The position numbers were made by a program, and so were the translations under genes. 24,051 nt of DNA from Flavobacteriales bacterium. Its GTDB lineage: Bacteria; Bacteroidota; Bacteroidia; Flavobacteriales_D; SKUL01. Where the stretch lies: NCBI GenBank assembly GCA_007129985.1, contig SKUL01000225.1:1-24051 (forward strand). Reading direction: 5' to 3'. Positions within the stretch are counted from its first letter, which is position 1; the number at the start of each line of letters is the position of its first letter. The notes under the pieces were generated by a model. It saw only the letters and a list, made by a program, of their open reading frames with translations. It did no database searches and was not told the DNA's origin. Below are positions 8,042 through 15,290 of the stretch, piece after piece.

Positions 8042-10138
8042 ATGAAAATCAACTTCTGGAGGACAGTCCCTGTTTTTCGCGTGTTGTTGCCGTTTTTGCT
8101 GGGCGTACATCTCGGAAAGCTCGGCCAGATTCCGCTTTCATGGTTTGTTTCAGGAGCGGCTCTCGGCATGATGCTGATGGCTGCCATCTGTTTTTGGCCG
8201 GTGTTACGTGAGCATGCTGAAAAGCTTTTTGCCACAGTGTTTTTGTTGGCTTTTGTGTCGCTCGGAGGGGCGGTAGAACGCGTATCAGATCTCGCTTCTA
8301 ATCCGAACCATTTGGCAAATAAAAACCACGCAGACTTTGTGGATATTGAGTTGCTGAATCACCCGGAAGAGAGTGCCCGCTCCTACAAAGTAGCTGCCAG
8401 GGTCAGGGGTGTGTACAATGCAGAGGGATACCAACAAGCTACCGGACAAATTTTAGTGTACTACCGAAAGGAGCAGGTATTTGGCTGGAAAAGAGGCGAC
8501 AGGGTGCTAGTGGCTCGCACGCCGCAAGAGGTAAAACCGCCCATGAATCCCTATGAATTCGATTATCGCCGCTATCTTTATCGTCGCGGTATCACCCACA
8601 CGCTGTTTCTGCGTGACCCTTCAGAGGTTCGCTTGCTTTCCGGTGGCCATGGCAGCAGGCTTGGTGCCAGGGTGGAGGATTCGCGTAAGATGCTCGTTGG
8701 ACTGCTGAGAGATGCCGTCCAAAACGATGATGCTTTTGCGGTGAGTGCTGCGCTGGTTCTGGGCCAAAAAGATCACCTTTCTCGTGAAATTCGCAGTGCC
8801 TATTCCTCAAGCGGTGCGATGCACGTGTTGGCTGTATCGGGGCTTCACGTCGGAATCATATACCTGGTGCTGGTTTGGCTGTTAAGATGGCTCGGTACCC
8901 GTGGTGCTATGGGGTGGTTGCGCCTTTTGTTGATCATTACAGCACTTTGGAGCTATGCGCTGATAACGGGAATGTCGCCCTCCGTGATGCGGGCTTCTAC
9001 CATGTTCACAGCCATCGCTATTGCACAGGGCATTTCCCGATCTACCAATATCTTCAACAGCATTGCCGGTGCGGCCCTTGTGTTGATTTGTTTCAATCCA
9101 CTTATCACTGAGGAGGTTGGTTTTCAGCTCTCCTTTGCAGCGGTATTGGGTATTGTGCTGCTGCAACCCAAAATTTACGCACTCTGGCATACAAACAATT
9201 GGCTCCTCGACAAAATGTGGCAACTCACTGCTGTGTCCATCGCCGCACAATTGGCAACATTTCCTTTGGCAATCTTCTACTTTCATCAATTCCCCAATTA
9301 CTTTCTGCTTTCCAATTTCATTGTCATTCCCGCGGCAACAGTAGTTCTGATTACGGGCTTTGCCACCATGGTTGCAGCCTTGTTTCAGCCCTTATTTGAC
9401 TTGCTGGGTACCCTGCTCAACGCCATTGTGAGCTTGTTAAACTGGCTCATTGTCTCCATCGAAAACCTTCCGGGTTCACTTACCGAAGGGCTTTTTTTCA
9501 GCGGATTGATGCTGTTTCTGGTATATGTTTTTCTGGCATTTTTCACTGCGATGGTGTATCGACCTAAAGTGCGAACCTTACTCACTTTGAGTGCTGTTTT
9601 GCTCCTTATGCTGGCTGTCCGAACAGTTCATATTGTTCAACAGAAGCATCAAAAGCTGGTGTTGGTTGCACACGTTCCGGGCTCAAGCTGTGTCAATTTC
9701 GTGGACGGTGGACAAAACATAGTAGTGGCCGACGAGTCTTTGATGCTCAATCCGGAAAGGCTTGATTTTCATCTCGGAAATTTTTGGGTACGAATGGGGC
9801 ATTCAAAACCGCAATTCCTGGCAGTGAAGGATGAAGAGCCCAAGGTGAGCAGGGCTTTTTTCAAACAAGGGGGCTTTGTATCCTTTCATGGGCAGCGGCT
9901 GGCTTTTCGAAATGCTGAGAGTGCTCCGAATAACGATATCACTCTTCCTGAAGTGGACGTTCTGGTGATGGACGGTAAGTCTAAACTGTTTCCTGATGAA
10001 GGCTTTACCGGTGACGTTGTACTGGGTTCAGGATACCGTTATAGAGCACTTTGCTGCGACGAGCCGGGAAATTGGGTTTATGACGTGAGAGCTAAAGGCG
10101 CACTCCTTTGGGACGTCTCCAATGAACAGGTCGAGTGA
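8042..10138 (+). CDS. comEC: ComEC/Rec2-family DNA-uptake channel
   Basis: The protein has 698 residues and many membrane segments. ComEC proteins form the inner-membrane channel that carries single-stranded DNA into the cytoplasm during natural transformation. The N-terminus (residues 1-230) has membrane helices and a soluble segment like DUF4131, including the motif PPMNPYEFDYRRYLYRRGI. The competence domain carries the hallmark AVSGLHVGIIY near residue 266, then MSPSVMRAS and NPLITEEVGFQLSFAAVLGI, followed by several helices up to about residue 525. The C-terminal 170 residues are soluble but lack the HxHxDH metal-binding motif of the metallo-beta-lactamase domain found in Bacillus and Neisseria ComEC; shorter forms like this are usual in Bacteroidota. 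The start at 8042 (MKINFWRTVP) is preferred over 8012. Whether the organism is competent cannot be judged from this gene alone. Confidence 0.93.
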   Translation: MKINFWRTVPVFRVLLPFLLGVHLGKLGQIPLSWFVSGAALGMMLMAAICFWPVLREHAEKLFATVFLLAFVSLGGAVERVSDLASNPNHLANKNHADFVDIELLNHPEESARSYKVAARVRGVYNAEGYQQATGQILVYYRKEQVFGWKRGDRVLVARTPQEVKPPMNPYEFDYRRYLYRRGITHTLFLRDPSEVRLLSGGHGSRLGARVEDSRKMLVGLLRDAVQNDDAFAVSAALVLGQKDHLSREIRSAYSSSGAMHVLAVSGLHVGIIYLVLVWLLRWLGTRGAMGWLRLLLIITALWSYALITGMSPSVMRASTMFTAIAIAQGISRSTNIFNSIAGAALVLICFNPLITEEVGFQLSFAAVLGIVLLQPKIYALWHTNNWLLDKMWQLTAVSIAAQLATFPLAIFYFHQFPNYFLLSNFIVIPAATVVLITGFATMVAALFQPLFDLLGTLLNAIVSLLNWLIVSIENLPGSLTEGLFFSGLMLFLVYVFLAFFTAMVYRPKVRTLLTLSAVLLLMLAVRTVHIVQQKHQKLVLVAHVPGSSCVNFVDGGQNIVVADESLMLNPERLDFHLGNFWVRMGHSKPQFLAVKDEEPKVSRAFFKQGGFVSFHGQRLAFRNAESAPNNDITLPEVDVLVMDGKSKLFPDEGFTGDVVLGSGYRYRALCCDEPGNWVYDVRAKGALLWDVSNEQVE

Positions 10139-10156
10139 ATCTGTGAAACAGGGCTA

Positions 10157-10187
10157 TTGGTTAAGTGATGCCGAAAACGTTACTTTG
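10157..10187 (+). promoter_or_regulatory. Putative promoter of the DUF2490 gene
   Basis: TTG (10157-10159), a 20-nt spacer, and TTACTTTG (10180-10187; one mismatch to TAnnTTTG), 14 nt before the ATG at 10202. This suggests the gene is transcribed separately from comEC, which ends 63 nt upstream. Confidence 0.5.
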
Positions 10188-10201
10188 CGTACTTCAAGGA
10201 A

Positions 10202-10900
10202 ATGATGAACCGCAAGATTTGGTGTGTTGCAGCATCGCTGTTGTTTGCCACACAAGCATTTACACAGGAAGAGCGAACAATTGGGCGTGAGGACTTCGCG
10301 ATATGGGCTTATTATGAGTTCGACTATCGCCTGAAGAAGAATACCTGGCTGCATTACAAAAACCAGTATCGCATCAACGAAAATGTGTCGCGCTTCGACT
10401 ATAGCTTCTTCGATATTGGTTTGAACCAGAACATTGCGCCGTGGTTGCGCGTAACAGGGGCCTACGTCTTCAACATCAAAAATCACTGGCGCGATGGCGT
10501 GCTTTACCGTCACCAGCTATACGCCAATGCCAAAGTTCACCACCGCTTTGGTAACTTCCGTATTCGCAGTAGAAATCAGGTTCAAACAGGGGTAGAGGAT
10601 ATATTTGGTCCGGGTGAGAATACGCGTGGAGCATTCTTTTACCGTCAAAAGCTCTCGTTGCGCTGGTACTTTGCCAAAAATTGGCGTGTAACCGGCTCGG
10701 GTGAGGCCTATTTCCGACTGGGAGCCAGACCCTCGTGGGAAAGTCAGGTCTATCGTCAGCGATACATATTGGGACTGCAGCATAAATTGAGTCCCAAAGA
10801 GCGCATTGAGGTGTACTATCTCTACCAAAGCCAAATCCGTCAGCGTCGCCCAGATTTCATCTACGTGCTCGGTATGGGTTATACCCGGTCTATTCGATAG
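10202..10900 (+). CDS. DUF2490 family outer-membrane beta-barrel protein
   Basis: The protein has 232 residues with an N-terminal signal peptide (MMNRKIWCVAASLLFATQAF, cleavage near residue 21). The mature part is a run of alternating polar and aromatic residues in short strands rich in Tyr, Trp and Arg, for example WLHYKNQYRINEN, FRIRSRNQVQTG and YRQRYILGLQHKLSP, as in DUF2490 proteins of Bacteroidota, which are predicted 10-12-stranded barrels. The final segment IYVLGMGYTRSIR is a plausible last strand. Function in this family is unknown. A second ATG lies directly behind the first (10205). It shares a strand with comEC but has its own promoter-like sequence. Confidence 0.8.
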   Translation: MMNRKIWCVAASLLFATQAFTQEERTIGREDFAIWAYYEFDYRLKKNTWLHYKNQYRINENVSRFDYSFFDIGLNQNIAPWLRVTGAYVFNIKNHWRDGVLYRHQLYANAKVHHRFGNFRIRSRNQVQTGVEDIFGPGENTRGAFFYRQKLSLRWYFAKNWRVTGSGEAYFRLGARPSWESQVYRQRYILGLQHKLSPKERIEVYYLYQSQIRQRRPDFIYVLGMGYTRSIR

Positions 10901-11437
10901 CCGTTTTCTCACTTTTTGTCATCCTGAGATTTCGGGCTCCGAAACGAGAATTGCTCATTTCGGAGTATAGTAGGGGAAGTGCTTCCCGAACTGGAAAACG
11001 GTTCGCTGGGTGTCTTTCTTAACCCGTCATTCCATCATCGTTCACGCCACAACATCTCGTAACAATAGGGGAGGAGCAAGCCTTCTTTTCATCTTATTTT
11101 GGAAGAGGAAGAGCTGTCTGAAAGTGTTCACCAAAATTTGTATGATCTAATAAATAAAATCGGGCATTTAATGCTTTGGACTGTGCCTGCATTAAAATGC
11201 GATAAAACCTCAGAACTGAGGATGAGTTACAATTGTAAACAGGATTTATATTCCAAAATGTTGACCGAACTCACCCAAAAAGTTACATTTGTCACTAGAA
11301 TCGGTCGGAATAGTGTATAGTGTTATAAAATCAGAACATTAAAACATTCTGCTTCAAGAAAAACTTGCATTAAAAACGATGGATTTGGCTACGAGAATAG
11401 CTTGTTTTGTCTTAGGTGAAGTGTAGAAATGTAAATT
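10901..11437 (+). other. 537-bp gene-poor interval with inverted repeats
   Basis: No protein of convincing quality is encoded here on either strand. A 73-codon TTG-initiated frame at 11099-11320 has no recognisable domain and is not called. The left part (10921-10990) has a cluster of inverted repeats, reported separately. The right part is AT-rich and contains a tandem TAGTGT-A-TAGTGT repeat (11311-11323) and a possible 15-codon leader frame (11379-11426) before the HTH gene. No tRNA or known structured RNA was recognised. Confidence 0.5.
10930..10987. repeat. Cluster of inverted repeats with alternative pairing
   Basis: TTTCGG (10930-10935) and CCGAAA (10939-10944) form a tight stem. The middle arm, extended to CTCCGAAA (10937-10944), can instead pair with TTTCGGAG (10958-10965) over a 13-nt loop. 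A third element GGGAAG-TG-CTTCCC (10974-10987) follows. No T-tract is present, so this is not a classical terminator. It begins 30 nt after the DUF2490 stop and may be an mRNA 3-prime structure or a decayed intergenic repeat. Confidence 0.55.
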
Positions 11438-11815
11438 ATGGAATTGATTGATCGCATACGCGTTGTCATCAAGGTAAACGGTCTTACACCGTCTTCTTTT
11501 GCCGATGAAATAGGTGTGAAACGATCTAACGTGTCACACATTCTTTCGGGTAGAAATAAGCCGGGTTTTGACTTCCTTGAGAAGCTTCTGGTTCGCTTCC
11601 CGAAGGTGAATGCGCATTGGTTGATTACGGGAGTGGCATCGCCTGCAAGTACTGTTTCAAATCCTCCCGGAGAGAATGAGCCGCAAGCAACAGAAGATGC
11701 CCCTGAGAGGGAACAGTCCACGGGTACAAATGAAGACTCTGACGTGGAGCGCATCGTGGTCTTTTATCGGGACGGCTCGTTTAAAAGCTACACACCGGGT
11801 AAGACGAAGACCTAA
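11438..11815 (+). CDS. Helix-turn-helix (XRE/Cro-C1-like) transcriptional regulator
   Basis: The protein has 125 residues. Residues 1-60 form a Cro/C1-type HTH: an N-terminal helix (MELIDRIRVVIKVNGLT), then PSSFADEIGVKRSNVSHILS with the recognition helix around residues 27-36, then GRNKPGFDFLEKLLVRFPKV. Residues 60-105 are a low-complexity acidic linker rich in Pro, Glu, Thr and Ser. The C-terminal ERIVVFYRDGSFKSYTP resembles tails seen on short Bacteroidota XRE proteins. The target is unknown; the long untranslated region upstream with a tandem TAGTGT repeat could include an autoregulatory operator. It precedes ung by 37 nt on the same strand and may be cotranscribed with it. Confidence 0.85.
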   Translation: MELIDRIRVVIKVNGLTPSSFADEIGVKRSNVSHILSGRNKPGFDFLEKLLVRFPKVNAHWLITGVASPASTVSNPPGENEPQATEDAPEREQSTGTNEDSDVERIVVFYRDGSFKSYTPGKTKT

Positions 11816-11852
11816 GTGAACTTTCTATCTTTCGGCCCGGATACATAATACA

Positions 11853-12524
11853 ATGGATGTAAGATTAAATCCTACCTGGTCGTCAAAACTCGAGGGCGAG
11901 TTCGAAAAGCCGTACTTCACCAATCTCGTTGATTTTGTAAGAACCGAATATCGGCAGCACATGATATATCCACCTGGAAAGCAGGTTTTCCGGGCGCTGG
12001 ATGTCTGTGATTTTGAAGATGTGCGGGTGGTGGTGCTCGGTCAGGACCCTTATCATGGACCGGGGCAAGCACATGGCCTTTGTTTTTCTGTGCCCGAAGG
12101 AATAGCTGTCCCACCCTCGCTTGTCAACATATATAAGGAACTGGAAAGTGATTTGGGTTGTTCCAGACCCGCTTCGGGAAATTTAGCGCGATGGGCAGAG
12201 CAGGGGGTGTTACTTCTCAATGCCACACTCACAGTGCGCGCGCATCAGGCGGGCTCCCATCAGGGTAAAGGTTGGGAAGAGTTTACCGATGCCGTAATTA
12301 GAATCCTGGCTGAAGAGCGTGAAGGAATCGTGTTTATGCTATGGGGCAGTTATGCCCAGCGCAAGGGCCGCATGATTGACCGGCAAAGGCACCTGGTATT
12401 GGAAGCTCCTCATCCGTCGCCGCTGTCCGCACACCGAGGGTTTCTTGGCTGCCGTCATTTCAGTAGAGCCAATACATACCTTATGGAAAAAGGACTTCCG
12501 CCGATCAATTGGTGTATGGATTAG
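11853..12524 (+). CDS. ung: Uracil-DNA glycosylase, family 1
   Basis: The protein has 223 residues, a full-length family-1 enzyme that excises uracil from DNA and starts base-excision repair. The water-activating loop GQDPYHG includes the catalytic Asp at residue 65, followed by QAHGLCFSV. The Leu intercalation loop HPSPLSAHRGF begins with His187, and the uracil-binding region includes the LLNATLTV segment. A -7-like TATCTTTC (11826-11833) lies 19 nt upstream of the start, so a dedicated promoter is possible although the HTH gene ends only 37 nt before. Its stop codon (12522-12524) overlaps the stop of the convergent DUF6952 gene by three bases. Confidence 0.97.
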   Translation: MDVRLNPTWSSKLEGEFEKPYFTNLVDFVRTEYRQHMIYPPGKQVFRALDVCDFEDVRVVVLGQDPYHGPGQAHGLCFSVPEGIAVPPSLVNIYKELESDLGCSRPASGNLARWAEQGVLLLNATLTVRAHQAGSHQGKGWEEFTDAVIRILAEEREGIVFMLWGSYAQRKGRMIDRQRHLVLEAPHPSPLSAHRGFLGCRHFSRANTYLMEKGLPPINWCMD

Positions 12525-12760
12525 CTGATGGATTTCCGCACCCTTTGAGAATAGGCTCGCACAGCTTCATTTGCTGTTTTTCCACCCTCCATGGATCGCC
12601 GGATTTCGATAGCCGCGAGCACATGGGTAAGCTGTTCACCCTCGTCATCACCCAATACTTCAATGGCTGGCTGCTCTTCATTCAGGATGGCTTCTTCGGC
12701 TTTTTCCAACGTAGGAATGTCGTGGTCCTCTGCCAGTTTTTTGATTACCGGAATTTTCAT
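12521..12760 (-). CDS. DUF6952 family small protein
   Basis: The protein has 79 residues and is acidic, with no signal or membrane segment. The sequence MKIPVIKKLAEDHDIPTLEK, the middle IEVLGDDEGEQLTHVLAAIE and the end RAYSQRVRKS match the shape of the DUF6952 family, small Bacteroidota proteins found next to thioredoxin genes. The function is unknown. Its ATG overlaps the TGA of the thioredoxin gene in an ATGA (12757-12760), implying translational coupling and a joint role. Identification rests on memory of the family and on this neighbour. Confidence 0.78.
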   Translation of the reverse strand: MKIPVIKKLAEDHDIPTLEKAEEAILNEEQPAIEVLGDDEGEQLTHVLAAIEIRRSMEGGKTANEAVRAYSQRVRKSIS

Positions 12761-13077
12761 GCCTTCAGTTTTTCTAGAAGAGCCACTACCTGATCTTCCT
12801 TGGAGGTTGATGTTCCCTCAAGTAATTTACCATCCTTGAAGACTGCGAAAAAGGGGAGGTTATCAACTCCGGCCGCTTTTCGGGCTTTCTCATTCTCCTC
12901 CGCGTTCACATCGAGAAAGGCAATACCCTCGAAACGATCATCGTCACTGAGTCGGCGGTACTTTGGAGAGAATAACTTGCACGAGCCACACCAATCGGCG
13001 TAGTACTTCACGATAACTTTGTTGTTGGATTCCAGCAATTCCTGAAATTCCGTATCGTCTGTTTTTTGAATAGCCAT
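12757..13077 (-). CDS. Thioredoxin-family protein (WCGSC active site)
   Basis: The protein has 106 residues, a single thioredoxin fold with no signal peptide, so it is cytoplasmic. The active site is W29-C30-G31-S32-C33, a variant of the canonical WCGPC, and the cis-proline is P75 in DNLPFF. It probably acts in thiol-disulfide exchange; replacing Pro by Ser in the CxxC loop usually makes the redox potential less reducing than in classical thioredoxin, so it may serve a dedicated peroxiredoxin or stress partner rather than general reduction. It is the first gene of a two-gene unit with DUF6952 and has a full-consensus -7 box 20 nt upstream. Confidence 0.93.
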   Translation of the reverse strand: MAIQKTDDTEFQELLESNNKVIVKYYADWCGSCKLFSPKYRRLSDDDRFEGIAFLDVNAEENEKARKAAGVDNLPFFAVFKDGKLLEGTSTSKEDQVVALLEKLKA

Positions 13078-13096
13078 AGGTTCAGATTTGTGGCAG

Positions 13097-13104
13097 CAAA
13101 GATA
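13097..13104 (-). promoter_or_regulatory. Putative -7 box of the thioredoxin-DUF6952 operon
   Basis: On the minus strand the sequence TATCTTTG (13104-13097) is a full match to TAnnTTTG, 19 nt before the ATG at 13077. The nearest TTTG upstream is about 26 nt away, beyond the usual spacing, so the -33 element is uncertain. Confidence 0.45.
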
Positions 13105-13199
13105 CAGCCAGCGCTTCGCAGAAGTCGTTTCAAACCATCACATGATTTGATGAAGTTATCACCAAAAGTTATGCAGGAGCGAGATGTTTAGAGGCCGCC

Positions 13200-13301
13200 T
13201 TAGCTCATTATCCAGATAGCCAGAATAGCCATAGAAAACAAGAGTAATGCAAAGATTACTGGTCCTGCGATTTCTGCTTGATTGTGATCATTCGATTCCA
13301 T
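13200..13301 (-). CDS. 33-residue single-span membrane microprotein
   Basis: A 34-codon frame on the minus strand with ATG at 13301-13299 and TAA at 13202-13200. The first 12 residues are polar and acidic (MESNDHNQAEIA) and are followed by one hydrophobic stretch, GPVIFALLLFSMAILAIWIM, long enough for a single membrane helix. A TATATTTG box (13327-13320), a full match to the Bacteroidota -7 consensus, lies 18 nt before the ATG. It is on the same strand as the thioredoxin operon and ends 122 nt before it. I do not recognise the family; small subunits of membrane enzymes or membrane-stress peptides look like this. The case rests on the amphipathic layout plus promoter. Confidence 0.55.
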   Translation of the reverse strand: MESNDHNQAEIAGPVIFALLLFSMAILAIWIMS

Positions 13302-13319
13302 AGCGAACAAGATTTTGGG

Positions 13320-13327
13320 CAAATATA
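13320..13327 (-). promoter_or_regulatory. Putative -7 box for the 33-residue membrane microprotein
   Basis: TATATTTG on the minus strand is a full TAnnTTTG match placed 18 nt before the microprotein ATG. A clear -33 TTG was not found. Confidence 0.4.
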
Positions 13328-13450
13328 GCATTCCACAGAAAAATTGAAACAGGTTTTACACGCACATTTTCTCAGCAGGTTGTTCTTACTACGATAGCTG
13401 GATATTTCAGTAAACATTGTTATATTGCCAACTATTTCAATACTGTAGTT

Positions 13451-13822
13451 ATGAGTGAGACTGAGTTAGAAGAAAGGCTGTGCAAAGAATGTGGAGATAA
13501 ACTTCACGGCAGGGCGGACAAAAAGTTCTGCGATGATCTGTGTCGCAACGCCTATTACAACCGGGTGAACAGGGGGCAGATTCAGATGGTGCGCAATGTG
13601 AATCGCATTCTGAGTAAGAACCGGAGCATTCTGGCAGAGCTCAATCCCGATGAAAAAGGGAGAACCCACAAAAACACCTTGGTTCGGTTGGGTTTCAATT
13701 TTACCTACCACACGCACACATATACCACCAAGGCCGGTGCAACCTATTTTTTCTGTTACGACAAGGGTTATTTGCCCATTGAAAACGATTGGTACCTCCT
13801 CGTCACAAACAAGGATAGGTAA
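13451..13822 (+). CDS. Small zinc-ribbon-like conserved hypothetical protein
   Basis: The protein has 123 residues. The N-terminus carries four cysteines in a Zn-ribbon layout, C11-x2-C14 and C27-x3-C31, in the context CKECGDKL and KKFCDDLCRNAYYNR. The middle (residues 38-62) is a basic helical stretch (RGQIQMVRNVNRILSKNRSI), and the C-terminus is a beta-rich block (TLVRLGFNFTYHTHTY to YLLV). Proteins of this shape recur in Bacteroidota without an assigned role; nucleic-acid or protein binding is the likely use of the ribbon. There is no signal peptide. It stands alone between the divergent microprotein gene and the secreted LTD gene. Confidence 0.8.
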   Translation: MSETELEERLCKECGDKLHGRADKKFCDDLCRNAYYNRVNRGQIQMVRNVNRILSKNRSILAELNPDEKGRTHKNTLVRLGFNFTYHTHTYTTKAGATYFFCYDKGYLPIENDWYLLVTNKDR

Positions 13823-13856
13823 TAAATAGCCATCTGATAATAATAGAAAACAGGTG

Positions 13857-13888
13857 TTTGTTAACAAGGTGCCGATTGCCTATATTCG
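13857..13888 (+). promoter_or_regulatory. Putative promoter of the secreted LTD gene
   Basis: TTTG (13857-13860), a 20-nt spacer, and TATATTCG (13881-13888; one mismatch to TAnnTTTG). It lies 41 nt before the ATG at 13930. Confidence 0.55.
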
Positions 13889-13929
13889 CGGGTTAAAATT
13901 TCTTAAAAGCAATAAAGCCCGCAAGCCAC

Positions 13930-15147
13930 ATGAAAAAACTATTACTCTCAGCGCTTATCGTTGTAACCATCACAAGTGCTTATTCTCAATGTATTCCTGA
14001 ATATGGAAAATTGGTTATCAACGAATTTATGGCTCGTAATGTCGTTATCCCAAATGAATTCGATGAGTATGAAGATTGGGTGGAAATTATGAATGCCGGG
14101 GATGAGCCAATCGACATTGGCGGGTACTTTCTTTCTGACAAGCACGGAAATCGTACGCGATACACTTTTCCGGACATGACACTCGACCCCGGCGATTATG
14201 TGGTGGTATGGTGTGATGGTAAGCCCTGGTTGGGAGAGTTCCATACTGAGTTTGCACTTCAAGGGTCATTGGGTGAAAAGGTGGTCCTGTCAAATCCCGA
14301 CACCATAGTGATTGATCACTACACCTTTGGCCCGGTTGATAATATTCAATCTCTCAGCCGGACGCCGAATGGCTCAGGACCGTTTTTGTATGCTACACCT
14401 TCTCCAGGTGCGCCCAACAACCCAACAGATTACTCCGGCGCGTCCTTAACAGGTCGTGGTCTGGTGGTGAATGAGTTTCTTGCGCGCAATACCGATGCCG
14501 GTACAGATGAGTTTGGTAACAACTTCGATTGGATTGAGGTGTACAACAATACCGGTATTGTTCTGAACATGGGGGGCTACCTGTTGTCCGACAAATCCAA
14601 TAACCCAGGCAAGTATACCTTTCCGGAGCCCACTATTGTTGCCCCGGGAGGATATGTGGTTGTTTTTGCTTCAGGAATTGATGGAATTGATGAAATATGG
14701 CCCTACCACACAACGTTCTCTTTATCTGGCTCAGGCGAATATGTTCACCTGTACAACAAGGATACTGTGACCCTGGACTATGTGAAGTTTGGCCAACAAC
14801 AGCAAAATATCTCGGAAGGTCGTTTTGAAAACGGACTGGGCCCCATCACATGCCTGGAGCCTACCATGGGATTTACGAATGATCCCGGTACAGTCAATGT
14901 GCAGGAATTTGATGCGCCTGAGGAGTTCATGTTCTCCATCTACCCCGTTCCTGCAACTGACTACATCAACATCCAGATGACCGACTGGAGAGAGGGCACC
15001 ATTCAAGTGTTCAGCGCCCTTGGTAGCCATGTTGCAAACTATAATTACGTTGGAGCCGGCCCGCATTTCATTGATGTATCCAATTACACACCAGGAGTTT
15101 ATTTGGTACGGATACAGAATCAAACAAAAAGAATTGTGGTTCGGTAG
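13930..15147 (+). CDS. Secreted protein with two lamin-tail domains and T9SS type A sorting domain
   Basis: The protein has 405 residues with a signal peptide (MKKLLLSALIVVTITSAYS, cleavage before QCIPE). Two lamin-tail (LTD) Ig-like domains occur at residues about 26-160 (LVINEFMARN, EDWVEIMNAGDEPIDIGGYF, LSDKHGNRTRYTFPD) and 177-320 (LVVNEFLARN, FDWIEVYNNTGIVLNMGGYL, LSDKSNNPGKYTFPE). The repeated order of motifs shows internal duplication. Residues about 335-405 are a T9SS type A domain, starting FSIYPVPATDYINIQ and ending IVVR. LTDs in bacteria occur in secreted nucleases and binding modules; no nuclease or other catalytic motif was seen here. The two downstream genes also open with an LTD, so this protein may belong to the same surface system. 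Confidence 0.88.
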   Translation: MKKLLLSALIVVTITSAYSQCIPEYGKLVINEFMARNVVIPNEFDEYEDWVEIMNAGDEPIDIGGYFLSDKHGNRTRYTFPDMTLDPGDYVVVWCDGKPWLGEFHTEFALQGSLGEKVVLSNPDTIVIDHYTFGPVDNIQSLSRTPNGSGPFLYATPSPGAPNNPTDYSGASLTGRGLVVNEFLARNTDAGTDEFGNNFDWIEVYNNTGIVLNMGGYLLSDKSNNPGKYTFPEPTIVAPGGYVVVFASGIDGIDEIWPYHTTFSLSGSGEYVHLYNKDTVTLDYVKFGQQQQNISEGRFENGLGPITCLEPTMGFTNDPGTVNVQEFDAPEEFMFSIYPVPATDYINIQMTDWREGTIQVFSALGSHVANYNYVGAGPHFIDVSNYTPGVYLVRIQNQTKRIVVR

Positions 15148-15266
15148 TTTCATTGTACAACCATCCCGAAAACATTACGTCAGAGAAACGTGAATTTAGC
15201 AACCACCTAACATAGCGTTTACATAGCAACTCCGGTCTGAGCCTGCATACAGACGTGTGAGCCAAG

Positions 15267-15277
15267 TTTTGAAACCA
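15267..15277 (+). promoter_or_regulatory. Shared leader motif TTTTGAAACCA, copy 1
   Basis: The 11-mer occurs in the leader of the first CotH gene, 13 nt before its ATG. The same 11-mer lies before the second CotH gene and the subtilase gene. The TTTTG part occupies the place of a -7 box in the third copy, so this may be a promoter plus start-site element. Confidence 0.4.
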
Positions 15278-15290
15278 AAAACGAAGACCA

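Noticed and set aside
7690..8211. 173-codon plus-strand frame bridging the SDR gene and comEC
   Set aside because: Overlaps two recognised genes in another frame and has no recognisable features.
11099..11320. 73-codon TTG-initiated frame in the gene-poor interval
   Set aside because: Weak start codon, no domain, no clear promoter or ribosome-binding context; kept only as a note in the interval entry.
13888..13922. GCGGG/CCCGC inverted repeat in front of the LTD gene
   Set aside because: Only five base pairs over a 25-nt loop, and the left arm overlaps the -7 box so it is probably not in the transcript.
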